The notes under the pieces were generated by a model. It made no database searches, was not told the DNA's origin, and saw nothing but the letters and a program-made list of their open reading frames with translations. A program made the position numbers and the translations under genes. 64,000 nt of DNA from Flavobacterium sp. TAB 87 (GTDB lineage: Bacteria > Bacteroidota > Bacteroidia > Flavobacteriales > Flavobacteriaceae), in NCBI RefSeq assembly GCF_001529295.1, contig NZ_LLWK01000032.1, positions 1 through 64,000 of the forward strand, read 5' to 3'. Below, one piece after another: positions 35,216 through 44,788 of the stretch. Within the stretch, counting starts at the first letter, position 1; each line of letters starts with the position of its first letter.

Positions 35216-37144
35216 ATGCACTTTAAGAATCCCCAAATTTTATACTTTCTATTGCTGTTGCTCGTGCCTATTTTGGTGCATTTATTTCAATTGCGACGTT
35301 TTAAAAAATCTTATTTTACAAACGTTCGATTTCTAAAACAACTTTCTATACAAACTCGTAAAAGCTCCAAAGTAAAAAAGTGGCTATTATTAGGAACACG
35401 GTTGTTGCTGCTCCTTTTTTTAATTTTAGCGTTTGCTCAACCTTTTTATGAAGCAAAAGACAGCAAAAATGCATCAAACGAAATGTATATTATTTTAGAC
35501 AATTCATTTAGCATGCAATCCAAAGGAAAAAAGGGTGAATTACTAAAACGTGCCATACAAGAGTTATTAGAAAACACTCCTGAAAACATAACTTTCTCAC
35601 TGATTACCAACTCTGAAAGTTTTTGGAACACCGATATTAAATCGGTTCGCAAAGAACTTCAAAGTTTAAAATACAGTGCAGAATCTTTTCAATTAGACAA
35701 TACGATTACCAAAATACAAGCCCATCAAACTAGCACTAATAAAGATATAATTGTAATTACGGATGCAGTTGGATTGACACAAAAACAAGTAGAAAACAGC
35801 AACTTACAACAAGCGACTTATTTTATAATTCCAGAAGCCGAACAAAAAAACAATGTGGCTATCGATAGCGTTTTCATTATTCAAACTTTAGATAATTTTT
35901 ACGAAATAGGTATTAATTTGTCAGCTTACGGTGAAAACATTTCACCCGTTTCGGTCGCACTATACAATAATGAAAAATTGAGCGCTAAAACAGTGACTAA
36001 ATTCGATTCATCTAAAAAAAACATTCACTTTACCATTCCGAAAGAAGCTTTTCATGGTTATGTGAGCATCGAAGACAATGGTTTAGCATATGATAATCGC
36101 CTGTATTTTAGTATTTCTACAAGAAAGAAAATAGATGTAATTAGTATAGGAAGCCCAGAAAAAAGTAATTTTCTAAGCCGAATTTACACTCCCAATGAAT
36201 TTAATTTTAGTAATTTCTCTATCGAAAGTCTGAATTACAATTCAATAGAAAATCAAGATCTTATCTTATTGAATGAACTCGACGAAATTCCGCAAGCACT
36301 GCAAACCACTCTAAAATCTTTCGTTGAAAAAGGTGGCAATTTAGTTCTTATTCCGTCTCAAAAATCAACTATTACAGGACTCAATTCTTTTCTAGCAACT
36401 TTTGGAAAAGTAGTATTTAAAAATGTTGAATCAAACGAGAAACTCATCACAAAGATCAATTTCGATCATCCACTTTTCTCTGGCGTTTTCGAAAGTAAAA
36501 TTTCTAACTTTCAATATCCAAAAACTAAAAATTCATTTGCATCTTCAAGTGCTTATGCTTCGGTTTTAAGTTATGAAGATCAATCTGTTTTTTTAACCTC
36601 TATTATAAAACCTACTTCGGCAGTATCTGTATTTGCGGCAGCTTTAAATACGCAAAACTCCAATTTTCAACAATCGCCACTTATTGTTCCAGTCTTTTAT
36701 CAGTTGGCACAAAGCACCAATACATCAGGGTTAAATGCATTGAAAATTGGTGACAATCAGCCGTATTTTGTAGAAAAAAAGTTGACTAAAGATGCTCTTT
36801 TAGAAGTTAGAGGAAAGGAAGGTCAGTTTATTCCTATTCAGCAAATTTTAAATAATAAGGTAAAATTAACATTTGATGATTTTCCTGAAAAAGCTGGTAA
36901 TTATAGTATTTTTGATAAAAAGGAATGGATTGAAAACGTAAGTTTTAATTATCCAAGAACTGAAAGTGATTTGAGTCAACGAAATAAAAAATTGCTACGT
37001 AAATACAAAACTGCAGATAGCATTTCGACGGTATTTAATACCTTACAAACCGATCGAACCGACAATCAAATTTGGAAATGGTTTGTTATCTTTGCTCTAT
37101 TATTTTTGTTCGCAGAAATGGCAATCATCAAATTGGTAAAATAA
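35216..37144 (+). CDS. BatA-type membrane protein with vWA domain
   Basis: 642 residues. N-terminal BatA domain with two membrane helices (about 8-24 and 58-76; FKNPQILYFLLLLLVPILVHLFQLRRFK), then a von Willebrand A domain with the MIDAS-like LDNSFSMQ (about 93-100), a long extracytoplasmic region, and a C-terminal helix (about 620-638). It resembles Bacteroides aerotolerance proteins. A -7 box TATTTTTG lies at 35156-35163. The dihydroorotase-like gene starts 29 bases after its stop, so they are probably co-transcribed, a pairing I have seen in other Flavobacteria. Confidence 0.85.
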   Translation: MHFKNPQILYFLLLLLVPILVHLFQLRRFKKSYFTNVRFLKQLSIQTRKSSKVKKWLLLGTRLLLLLFLILAFAQPFYEAKDSKNASNEMYIILDNSFSMQSKGKKGELLKRAIQELLENTPENITFSLITNSESFWNTDIKSVRKELQSLKYSAESFQLDNTITKIQAHQTSTNKDIIVITDAVGLTQKQVENSNLQQATYFIIPEAEQKNNVAIDSVFIIQTLDNFYEIGINLSAYGENISPVSVALYNNEKLSAKTVTKFDSSKKNIHFTIPKEAFHGYVSIEDNGLAYDNRLYFSISTRKKIDVISIGSPEKSNFLSRIYTPNEFNFSNFSIESLNYNSIENQDLILLNELDEIPQALQTTLKSFVEKGGNLVLIPSQKSTITGLNSFLATFGKVVFKNVESNEKLITKINFDHPLFSGVFESKISNFQYPKTKNSFASSSAYASVLSYEDQSVFLTSIIKPTSAVSVFAAALNTQNSNFQQSPLIVPVFYQLAQSTNTSGLNALKIGDNQPYFVEKKLTKDALLEVRGKEGQFIPIQQILNNKVKLTFDDFPEKAGNYSIFDKKEWIENVSFNYPRTESDLSQRNKKLLRKYKTADSISTVFNTLQTDRTDNQIWKWFVIFALLFLFAEMAIIKLVK

Positions 37145-37173
37145 TCGTACCCCAACATTAAACAAGCGACGTT

Positions 37174-38427
37174 ATGAATATAATCATCAGAGAAGCTACA
37201 ATTATCGACTCTACAAGTGAATTTCACCACCAAAAAGTCGATGTACTGATTGAAGATGGTAGTATTGCTCAAATAGGAACTTCTCTTGCTAATGAGGCTA
37301 AATTTCAAGAAGTAAATTTAGAGAATTTGCATCTTTCGCAAGGTTGGTTTGACAGCAGTGTTTCGCTTGGTGAACCTGGTTTTGAAGACCGCGAAACCAT
37401 CACAAACGGTTTGCAAGTTGCTGCTAAAAGCGGTTTCACTTCCATTGCCTTGCAGCCCAACTCGTACCCCATTATCGACAATCAATCCCAAGTCAATTTT
37501 GTGCGCAATAAGGCATTGGGTTTTGCTACAGAATTGTTCCCGATTGGTGCTTTGACCAAGTCGAGTGAAGGAAAAGACATGGCCGAATTATACGATATGA
37601 AAAATGCTGGAGCAGTAGCTTTTGGTGATTATAATAAAAGTATCGAAAATGCCAATGTCTTGAAAATTGCATTGCAATATGTACAAGATTTTGATGCTTT
37701 GGTAATTACTTATCCGCAAGATTCGGACATCAAAGGAAATGGAGTAGTTAATGAGGGAATTGTTTCTACTCGTTTAGGTTTGAAAGGGATTCCAAATTTG
37801 GCAGAAGAATTACAAGTTGCCAGAAATTTATTTTTATTAGAATATACGGCTGGAAAATTACACATTCCCACTATTTCCACTGCTAAGTCAGTAGAGCTAA
37901 TTCGGAAAGCAAAAGCCAAAGGCTTGAGAGTAAGCTGCAGCGCATCGGTACATCATTTGGTTCTAACTGATGAAAAACTTGAAGGTTTTGATACGCGTTA
38001 CAAAGTATCTCCTCCATTAAGAACGGAAACGGACAGAAAAGGACTGATTGATGGCGTTCTGGACGGGACTATTGATTTGATAACGTCTGATCATAATCCG
38101 GTTGACATTGAATATAAGAAAATGGAGTTTGATACCGCCAAAAATGGAACTATTGGCTTAGAAAGTGCTTTTGGTGCTTTACTAACGGTATTACCTTTGG
38201 AAATAGTAATTCAAAAATTAACCTTGGGAAAAGCTATTTTCTCTATTGAAAACAATTCGATCAAAAAAGGTTCAAAAGCTAATTTTACTCTTTTTAATCC
38301 AGAGGTAGAAAGTACGTTTTCTAAAGCAAACATTCTTTCTAAATCTAAAAATTCTGCTTTTTTAAATACCAAACAACAAGGAACAGTTTACGGTATTTAC
38401 AATCAAAAACAATTGATTTTAAAATAA
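37174..38427 (+). CDS. Dihydroorotase homologue lacking metal ligands
   Basis: 417 residues with the whole amidohydrolase fold of class I dihydroorotase: VVNEGIVSTRLGLKGIPNLAEE, KVSPPLRTETDRKGLIDG and TSDHNP. But the metal-binding HxH of the first strand (D-x-H-x-H-L-R-E-P-G) reads DSSVSLGEPG at 60-69: both His are Ser and the substrate Arg is Gly. The later HxED-type His also appears replaced (TYPQD). It may therefore be inactive, like the non-catalytic PyrC' partner of aspartate carbamoyltransferase, or have a new role. It is in an operon with the BatA gene and the next small membrane gene. Confidence 0.85.
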   Translation: MNIIIREATIIDSTSEFHHQKVDVLIEDGSIAQIGTSLANEAKFQEVNLENLHLSQGWFDSSVSLGEPGFEDRETITNGLQVAAKSGFTSIALQPNSYPIIDNQSQVNFVRNKALGFATELFPIGALTKSSEGKDMAELYDMKNAGAVAFGDYNKSIENANVLKIALQYVQDFDALVITYPQDSDIKGNGVVNEGIVSTRLGLKGIPNLAEELQVARNLFLLEYTAGKLHIPTISTAKSVELIRKAKAKGLRVSCSASVHHLVLTDEKLEGFDTRYKVSPPLRTETDRKGLIDGVLDGTIDLITSDHNPVDIEYKKMEFDTAKNGTIGLESAFGALLTVLPLEIVIQKLTLGKAIFSIENNSIKKGSKANFTLFNPEVESTFSKANILSKSKNSAFLNTKQQGTVYGIYNQKQLILK

Positions 38428-38433
38428 ATAATA

Positions 38434-38760
38434 ATGACTAGAACTACCGACAGCGGAAAAACGGCTGCCATAACAGCATACATTTTAATAATAGGCGTAT
38501 TGATCGCAATGTCTATGAATGCAGACGAAAAAAATAAATTTGCTTCGTTTCATATTCGTCAAGCCTTAGGTTTATCACTGACTTTTATTTCTTTTGGAGC
38601 GATTATTAGTAATTTTGACAGCTTCATGATCACGTTTCCGATGTGGATTTGTGTATCCGTTTTGTGGGGTTACGGGATCATCACCGCTATAAAGGGAGAG
38701 ACTACTCCTGTGCCATTGCTGGGAAACATTTTTCAAAAATGGTTTAAGACAATTGGATAA
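38434..38760 (+). CDS. Small membrane protein, DUF4870-like
   Basis: 108 residues with three hydrophobic segments (about 10-28, 45-62, 69-87) and the FASFHIRQALGL motif typical of DUF4870/Tic20-like small membrane proteins. The function is unknown. It starts six bases after the dihydroorotase-like gene, so it is the third gene of that operon. Confidence 0.78.
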   Translation: MTRTTDSGKTAAITAYILIIGVLIAMSMNADEKNKFASFHIRQALGLSLTFISFGAIISNFDSFMITFPMWICVSVLWGYGIITAIKGETTPVPLLGNIFQKWFKTIG

Positions 38761-38863
38761 TCGGTTGCAAATTTAAGACTAAACTAGCGCAAATTCTCAT
38801 AACTGTTTAACAGTAGCGTTATCAAAAATGAATACCAAATAATTGAACACTGAATTTTACAAC

Positions 38864-39508
38864 ATGAATTTATCCTTAGAATACAAAATACAAGCTCCCA
38901 AAGTAGTTTTAGATAAAAATCCATTGATCGTTTTATTACACGGTTACGGCAGCAATGAAGAAGATTTATTCTCGTTTGCAACAGAACTACCAGACACCTA
39001 TTATGTGGTTTCTGCTCGTGCGCCTTATGACATGCAATTTGGAAGTTATGCTTGGTACGCTATCAATTTTGATGCAGATCAAAATAAGTTTTCTGATAAT
39101 GAACAAGCTAAAGTGTCTCGTGATACTATTGCTGATTTTATTGATGAACTAATTGCTAACTATCCAATTGATGCCCATAATGTGAGTTTAGTTGGCTTCA
39201 GTCAAGGCGCAATTTTAAGTTATGCTGTGGCACTTTCTCATCCAGAAAAAATTCAGAAAGTAGTTGCCATGAGTGGCTACTTTAATGCTGATATTATTGC
39301 GGAAGGTTTTGAAAAGAATGATTTTAAAAACCTAAAAATATTCGCTTCACACGGAACCTCTGACCAAGTAGTACCTTTGGAGTGGGCAAGAAAAACTCCT
39401 GCTGCTTTAGGGCAATTAAACATCCCGATCACCTATAAAGAATATCCTGTTGGCCATGGTGTGGCACCTCAAAATTTCTATGACTTTAAGGAGTGGTTAT
39501 CAAAATAA
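38864..39508 (+). CDS. Phospholipase/carboxylesterase family serine hydrolase
   Basis: The start is chosen at ATG 38864 (MNLSLEYKI); the longer frame would begin with TTG. 214 residues, alpha/beta hydrolase: VLLHGYGSNEED (oxyanion region), nucleophile Ser in GFSQGA (about residue 113), Asp in ASHGTSDQVVPLEW and His in VGHGVAP. The type matches YpfH/carboxylesterase 2. Likely hydrolyses small esters or acyl-thio bonds. Cytosolic. A large terminator follows. Confidence 0.9.
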   Translation: MNLSLEYKIQAPKVVLDKNPLIVLLHGYGSNEEDLFSFATELPDTYYVVSARAPYDMQFGSYAWYAINFDADQNKFSDNEQAKVSRDTIADFIDELIANYPIDAHNVSLVGFSQGAILSYAVALSHPEKIQKVVAMSGYFNADIIAEGFEKNDFKNLKIFASHGTSDQVVPLEWARKTPAALGQLNIPITYKEYPVGHGVAPQNFYDFKEWLSK

Positions 39509-39519
39509 TACGTTTTAAT

Positions 39520-39570
39520 TAATAGAAAAAAGTCCGTCTCAAAGCAATTTTGAGACGGACTTTTTCTATT
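39520..39570. terminator. Long bidirectional terminator
   Basis: AATAGAAAAAAGTCCGTCTC pairs with GAGACGGACTTTTTCTATT around a short loop; it ends the esterase and, leftward, the 39601-40877 pair. Confidence 0.9.
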
Positions 39571-39600
39571 AATATGTTAGTTTCTATTATAAGAAAAATT

Positions 39601-40101
39601 TTATTTTTGATACAACATTGTCTGATTTACTTCAAAAGATATCGTTTCATCAGTATTTACAAAATATTTCAACAGTACTTCTCCCCAAAACTCACCATTA
39701 CTGTACTCTGCAATAATCCAACGGTGATTTAATATTTTTATCTTATTGATGATAAATTTATTTGGTCCCATTTTATCTTGTCCAGTGTACGGATTTCCAT
39801 TTGCTTCTGCGTTGTAATCCAGTAATTTTTCTGTTACATAGGGAATCAATTTTTCGTAAGCGATTATTTTATCTCCTTTTCCAGATTCGAAATAATTTTG
39901 TGCGTTTTCATTTTTTTCCAATGAAAAATAATTTGCTTCGATCAATTGCGTTTCAACTAAATTGATACTATCACGTAATTTTTTGGTCGTCTTTTCATAC
40001 CGTTCTTGTTCAAATTTTACTTCTTTACTAAAGAACATATAAGTAAAAACATTCATTAAAAGTGCAACTATAAAAAGATATAGCATTAAAGATTTTTTCA
40101 T
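39601..40101 (-). CDS. Membrane-anchored hypothetical protein
   Basis: 166 residues: an N-terminal helix (about 5-23, LMLYLFIVALLMNVFTYMFF), a charged coiled segment (about 27-58), then a soluble domain with NRWIIAEYSNGEFWGE-like strands (HRWIIAEYSNGEFWGEVLLKYF). Probably anchored with the C-terminus in the periplasm. I know such proteins in Flavobacterium only as hypothetical. It follows the MBL hydrolase gene by eleven bases, so they form an operon. Confidence 0.72.
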   Translation of the reverse strand: MKKSLMLYLFIVALLMNVFTYMFFSKEVKFEQERYEKTTKKLRDSINLVETQLIEANYFSLEKNENAQNYFESGKGDKIIAYEKLIPYVTEKLLDYNAEANGNPYTGQDKMGPNKFIINKIKILNHRWIIAEYSNGEFWGEVLLKYFVNTDETISFEVNQTMLYQK

Positions 40102-40112
40102 TGTAAAAATAA

Positions 40113-40877
40113 TTATAGAGTAATTTCTAGATTGTCGTAGGCCAAAAACACATTTTCGGGAAGCTTCTTTGCTATTTCTTCATGAAAACCTAATAGGTGA
40201 CTAATATGCGTCAAATATGCTTTTTCTGGTTGCACCAAATTTATAAAATCTAGCGCTTCTTGCAAATTAAAATGCGTATTATGTGGCTCAATGCGCAATG
40301 CATTTATAACGAGCACTTTTAAATTATTTAGTTTCTTTATTTCTTCGACTGCAATGGTTTTTACATCTGTTAGATAGGCAAAATCGTCAATTCGGTAACC
40401 AAACACCTGCAGATCGCCGTGCATTACATTTATCGGAATAGCTGTTTTATTTCCCACAACAAATGGAGCATCATTTACCACTTCAATCGTATCAACAGCA
40501 GGTGCTCCTGGATATCTGTTGACAGTTTCGAAAACGTAATCAAAGCGTTTCTTTAAGTTATCAATTACGCGCTGATGTGCATAAACAGGAATTGGTCCTT
40601 GACGGAAGTTAAACGGACGTATATCATCTAATCCTGCCGTATGATCTGCATGTTCGTGTGTAAATAAAATCGCATCCAGGCGCTTGCATTCGCAGGCTAA
40701 CATTTGCTGTCTAAAATCTGGTCCACAATCAATTACAAACGAATAGTCTTCCCAAGTAATGCAAATAGAGACTCTGAGTCGTTTATCTTTGGAGTCAGCA
40801 CTCTTACAAACAGGATGATCAACCCCGATAATTGGAATACCTTGTGAAGTTCCTGTGCCTAAAAAATATACCTTCAA
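40113..40877 (-). CDS. MBL-fold hydrolase, PhnP-like
   Basis: 254 residues of the metallo-beta-lactamase fold. The metal motif is THEHADH (His74, His76, Asp78, His79), with FLGTGTSQGIP at the N-terminus and LTHISHLLG carrying a later His. The GTGTSQGIP opening is that of the PhnP/RNase Z-like branch, which includes a cyclic phosphodiesterase. No phosphonate gene is near here, so a link to the block at 13-21 kb is not supported by position. A TATTTTTG -7 box lies at 40901-40894. Confidence 0.88.
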   Translation of the reverse strand: MKVYFLGTGTSQGIPIIGVDHPVCKSADSKDKRLRVSICITWEDYSFVIDCGPDFRQQMLACECKRLDAILFTHEHADHTAGLDDIRPFNFRQGPIPVYAHQRVIDNLKKRFDYVFETVNRYPGAPAVDTIEVVNDAPFVVGNKTAIPINVMHGDLQVFGYRIDDFAYLTDVKTIAVEEIKKLNNLKVLVINALRIEPHNTHFNLQEALDFINLVQPEKAYLTHISHLLGFHEEIAKKLPENVFLAYDNLEITL

Positions 40878-40969
40878 CTTACTTTGTTTTTTACAAAAAT
40901 AGCATTATTTCTCTTTCATTAGAACCCTAATTTACTAACTTTGCATCAAATTAGCCATATTTAGAACAA

Positions 40970-42421
40970 ATGGGTACAGAAATAAAACTCAAAGGTGACA
41001 GAGTCATCGAGAAGATACCATCAATAAAAGACAAAGCACTTCGCATAAATTTAAATGAACACATTTACGGAACTTTTGCCGAAATTGGAGCGGGACAGGA
41101 AACTGTTAGGCACTTTTTTAGATCGGGAGGTTCTTCTGGTACCATCGCAAAAGCAATGTCAGCTTACGATAAAGATTTTAGTGATGCTGTTTATGGCATC
41201 GAAAAAGACGGTCGTTATGTTACAGAGAGTCGATTAAAAAAAATGCTTTCGCATGAAGTGAATTTAATTGAACAACGGTTGAGCAGAGAAAAACATCCCA
41301 ACAAAATGTTTTTTAGTTATGCTAATACAGTTGCAACTATCGATTTTGCAAAGCAATATAAAGGACACGGCTGGGTAGGAATTAGTTACCAAATTGAACC
41401 CGATGAAGCCTACAACGAGATTATTCTGCACATTCGTTTTAAAGAAACAGATGCCAAATTACAACAAGAGACTTTGGGTACGTTAGGTGTTAATTTAATT
41501 TACGGTGCTTTTTACAAATACAATGATCCGAAACGTTTGTTGCGTTATTTGTATGATCATTTAGATAAAGATCAATTAGAAATTGATACTATTAATTTTT
41601 CTGGACCTCGTTTTGCAGACGTAGACAATCGCTTGATGAGTTTGCAATTGGTTAAAAACGGAATGACAGATGCGGTAATGTTTAATCCGGATGGAAAAAA
41701 CATCTTGCCAGCTGCTATCTTATACAAAAAAAATATATTGGCTTTACGAGGTAGTTTTAGACCTGTAACTAAAGTAAACATGGACATGTATGAGAAATCA
41801 CTGCGCATGTTTGAAAAAGAAAATAAAGTTGACAAAGACAATACTCTAGTAATTTTTGAAATTACCTTGTCCAATCTTCGTTCTGATGGAGAGATTGATG
41901 AGCGTGACTTTATGGACAGAGCTGAACTTTTATGTTCGCTGGGACAGACGGTTATGATATCGAATTTCCAGGAATATTATAAAGTGGTTGAATATTTTGC
42001 TAACTATACTAAAGCACGTATGGGCTTAGCCATGGGAGTCAATAATTTAGTTGATATTTTTGACGAAAAATATTACCGTCATTTAAGTGGTGGAATTCTA
42101 GAAGCTTTCGGGAAATTATTTTATCGTGATATGAAGGTGTTTTTATACCCGATGTTAGACGAAAATGGCGTTTTGATGGATTCAAACAACTTAAAAGTGC
42201 ACCCAAGAATGAAAGAGTTATATAAATTCTTTAAATTCAACGGTAAAGTAATTGATGTCGTAGATTATGATCCAGAAAACTTGTCAGTATTCTCTCGTGA
42301 GGTTTTAAAAATGATCAGTCAAGGTACTCCAGGATGGGAACCAATGCTTCCTTTAGGAATTGCAGAAATTATAAAAGAGCATCACTTGTTTGGTTACGAG
42401 CCCGCAAATGTATTGCAATAA
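40970..42421 (+). CDS. Conserved Bacteroidota protein of unknown function
   Basis: 483 residues, highly conserved in Flavobacteriaceae as I remember it, but named inconsistently in databases (TonB-dependent receptor, NaMN adenylyltransferase), neither of which fits: it has no signal peptide, barrel pattern or nucleotidyltransferase HxGH. Visible features: a glycine-rich FFRSGGSSGTIAKAMSAYD segment (about 49-67) and LYPMLDENGVL near 405. Soluble and probably enzymatic. Its promoter has a clear -7 box TAACTTTG (40936-40943), 27 bases before the start. Single gene. Confidence 0.75.
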   Translation: MGTEIKLKGDRVIEKIPSIKDKALRINLNEHIYGTFAEIGAGQETVRHFFRSGGSSGTIAKAMSAYDKDFSDAVYGIEKDGRYVTESRLKKMLSHEVNLIEQRLSREKHPNKMFFSYANTVATIDFAKQYKGHGWVGISYQIEPDEAYNEIILHIRFKETDAKLQQETLGTLGVNLIYGAFYKYNDPKRLLRYLYDHLDKDQLEIDTINFSGPRFADVDNRLMSLQLVKNGMTDAVMFNPDGKNILPAAILYKKNILALRGSFRPVTKVNMDMYEKSLRMFEKENKVDKDNTLVIFEITLSNLRSDGEIDERDFMDRAELLCSLGQTVMISNFQEYYKVVEYFANYTKARMGLAMGVNNLVDIFDEKYYRHLSGGILEAFGKLFYRDMKVFLYPMLDENGVLMDSNNLKVHPRMKELYKFFKFNGKVIDVVDYDPENLSVFSREVLKMISQGTPGWEPMLPLGIAEIIKEHHLFGYEPANVLQ

Positions 42422-42437
42422 GTTCTTTTTTAAATAT

Positions 42438-42478
42438 AAAAAAAGCCAGATAAAATATACTATTTATCTGGCTTTTTC
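42438..42478. terminator. Bidirectional terminator
   Basis: AAAAAGCCAGATAAA, loop, TTTATCTGGCTTTTT; between convergent genes. Confidence 0.9.
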
Positions 42479-42493
42479 AATTTAATCAATCTT

Positions 42494-42946
42494 TTATTTT
42501 AATAGCTGCGCACTATGTTCTTTAGTTTTTACCTTGGTAATGATGTCTTCTATAATTCCGTTTTCATCGATTACAAAAGTCGTTCTATGAATACCATCAT
42601 ATTCTTTTCCCATAAACTTTTTTGGTCCCCAAACTCCAAAGGCTTCAATAACCGACTTGTTTTCATCAGCCAATAAATTATATGGCAGTTTTTGCTTGGT
42701 TTTAAAATTTGCTTGCGCTTTAGCCGAATCAGCGCTGACGCCCAACAGTTGATAATTTTGATCCGTAAATCTTTCAAAATTGTCTCTTAAGTCACAAGCT
42801 TCTGCTGTGCAACCTGGCGTACTTGCTTTTGGATAGAAAAAAACAATTAATTTTTTACCGCCATAATCGCTAAGCGTATGTGCGAGTCCATCTTGATCAA
42901 TTCCCTCAAAATTGGGCGCTTTATCTCCTATTTTTAATGTTGTCAT
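42494..42946 (-). CDS. bcp: Thioredoxin-dependent thiol peroxidase (peroxiredoxin Q)
   Basis: The start is placed at ATG 42946 (MTTLKIGDKAPNF), giving 150 residues, the normal family length. Peroxidatic Cys46 in ASTPGCTAEAC with the resolving Cys51 five residues on, as in atypical two-Cys PrxQ/BCP. It reduces hydrogen peroxide and organic peroxides with thioredoxin. Cytosolic. Divergent from nth with about 100 bases between, an oxidative-damage neighbour. Confidence 0.93.
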   Translation of the reverse strand: MTTLKIGDKAPNFEGIDQDGLAHTLSDYGGKKLIVFFYPKASTPGCTAEACDLRDNFERFTDQNYQLLGVSADSAKAQANFKTKQKLPYNLLADENKSVIEAFGVWGPKKFMGKEYDGIHRTTFVIDENGIIEDIITKVKTKEHSAQLLK

Positions 42947-43050
42947 AATAATTGCTTTTTTTTTAATCGACAATACGACTGCTGCTTGTCGCTACAGAAT
43001 TAGGCACATCCTAAATTTTATTCTATTTTTACACTCATAAATTTACGGAA

Positions 43051-43710
43051 ATGAATAAGGAAGAACGGGTATCATTTGTTATAAATACGTTAAAAGAGTT
43101 ATATCCTACAATACCCGTTCCTTTGGATCATAAAGATCCGTATACTTTATTGATTGCAGTTTTACTTTCTGCGCAGTGCACCGATGTTCGCGTGAACAAG
43201 ATTACACCGCTGCTATTTGCTAAAGCAGATAATCCGTACGACATGATCAAAATGTCGGTCGAAGAAATTAAAGAAATTATTCGCCCTTGTGGTTTATCTC
43301 CAATGAAGTCCAAAGGAATTCATGGCCTTTCTCATATTTTAATTGACAAACATGGCGGACAAGTGCCGCAAAGTTTTGAAGCACTTGAAGCTTTACCGGC
43401 TGTCGGACATAAAACAGCTGGTGTAGTGATGTCTCAAGCTTTTGGGATCCCTGCTTTTCCAGTAGATACGCACATCCACCGATTAATGCACCGATGGAAT
43501 CTTTCTAACGGAAAAAATGTAGTGCAAACCGAAAAAGACGCCAAACGTCTGTTTCCTAAAGAAATTTGGAATGACTTGCATTTACAAATTATTTGGTACG
43601 GACGTGAATATTCTCCCGCGCGAGCGTGGAATTTAGAAAAAGACATTATTACGGCAACAGTTGGTAAAAAATCGTTTCTAAAAGAAGCTACTAAAAATAA
43701 GAGTAAGTAG
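43051..43710 (+). CDS. nth: Endonuclease III, lacking the iron-sulfur cluster
   Basis: 219 residues. Helix-hairpin-helix LPAVGHKTAGVV with catalytic Lys121 and VDTH with catalytic Asp139 are intact, so it should excise oxidised pyrimidines and cut abasic sites. The C-terminal Cys-x6-Cys-x2-Cys-x5-Cys ligands of the [4Fe-4S] cluster are absent: after GREYSPARAW the tail has no Cys at all (only Cys43 and Cys80 exist). Cluster-less Nth is known among Bacteroidota, so this is probably a lineage trait rather than damage. Confidence 0.92.
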   Translation: MNKEERVSFVINTLKELYPTIPVPLDHKDPYTLLIAVLLSAQCTDVRVNKITPLLFAKADNPYDMIKMSVEEIKEIIRPCGLSPMKSKGIHGLSHILIDKHGGQVPQSFEALEALPAVGHKTAGVVMSQAFGIPAFPVDTHIHRLMHRWNLSNGKNVVQTEKDAKRLFPKEIWNDLHLQIIWYGREYSPARAWNLEKDIITATVGKKSFLKEATKNKSK

Positions 43711-43723
43711 CTCAGTTTGCTTT

Positions 43724-44788
43724 TTACAAACTTGCTTTCAGCGTATTATAATCTGCTGTCATGTCTAGTGATCGGTATACTCCTAGCAAAAATTTCGTAA
43801 CCTCTTCGTTTTTTGGCTCAATAACTAATGCTTTTTTAAGGTAAGGAATGGTGCTTTTAACCAATTCGTCTTTCTTTGCATTTAATACATCGTATTCTTG
43901 CATTTCTTTTGGAGAATTACCCAAATTAGCCATTTCATCCATCAAAACTTTTTTCAGTTGTAATTTTGAGTAGGCCATGTTAATATAGCAGTCAATGCAT
44001 TTAGGATTCAATCGAATAGATTCATCATAATACATTTGTGCTTTAGGATAATCGTTTCGTTCCAGATAAGCGTAAGCAAGGCTATACGTAACTTCGGCTT
44101 GCTTGCTTGGTGGAGATTCATTTCGAGGTTTTTCATATAATCCCGCCAGAATATTGGACTCTCTCGCGGCTAGCGAAATAAATGCACTCTCTTCTTTTGT
44201 TTTCTTATTAGTTGCGTAAAAAAGAACACCTTTTCCGGTATAGTTGATTTTTCTTAACTCATCGTAATACTTAATTGCAGAAGTAAAATCTTTACCTGTT
44301 AATGCTGCACCTGCCGCGTTTAACAGATTCAATGTATCCTTTTTATCAAACAAATAAACTTTGTAACTCTTCTCTGCGCTTTCATTAAATTTACCCTGCT
44401 TGTAATCTAACATCGCACCATCGACTAAAGTAGATTTCATCTCCTTCAGTGCAATATTTGCCTTAAAAGCATATTTATATTTTCGAGAATCATTTTCGTA
44501 CAAAAGTACGTCTTGGTAAGCTCCTGATGCCAAGGCGAAATTTTCAGCTGCATCTATATTTTTACTCGCCAAATCTTTATAAATATTACCCTTTAAAAAA
44601 TAAAAATCAGACTTTTCTTCAAGCGAAGCGTTTACAATCATGTAATCAATCTTTTTTACGATTGCCAAAGATTCTTTAAGATTTCCTTTATCGTAAAGAG
44701 ATTGCGCTTCTTTAATTTGATCTTTCTGTGCATGTAAACCAACACCAATAAATAATAAAAGTAATAGTAGAGTAAAGTTTTTTTCCAT
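43724..44788 (-). CDS. Exported TPR protein
   Basis: 354 residues with a signal peptide (MEKNFTLLLLLLFIGVGLHAQ) and several TPR units (for instance AQSLYDKGNLKESLAIVKKI; SLAYAYLERNDYPKAQMYYDESIRLNPK; PYLKKALVIEPKNEEV). Probably a periplasmic scaffold. No other domain is present. Its end lies 13 bases from the end of nth, convergent. Family members occur widely in Flavobacteriaceae without assigned roles. Confidence 0.85.
   Translation of the reverse strand: MEKNFTLLLLLLFIGVGLHAQKDQIKEAQSLYDKGNLKESLAIVKKIDYMIVNASLEEKSDFYFLKGNIYKDLASKNIDAAENFALASGAYQDVLLYENDSRKYKYAFKANIALKEMKSTLVDGAMLDYKQGKFNESAEKSYKVYLFDKKDTLNLLNAAGAALTGKDFTSAIKYYDELRKINYTGKGVLFYATNKKTKEESAFISLAARESNILAGLYEKPRNESPPSKQAEVTYSLAYAYLERNDYPKAQMYYDESIRLNPKCIDCYINMAYSKLQLKKVLMDEMANLGNSPKEMQEYDVLNAKKDELVKSTIPYLKKALVIEPKNEEVTKFLLGVYRSLDMTADYNTLKASL

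Noticed and set aside
40113..40877. PhnP-like MBL hydrolase as a member of the phosphonate pathway
   Set aside because: It is 19 kb from the block and in an operon with an unrelated membrane protein; the PhnP-like branch includes many unrelated housekeeping hydrolases.
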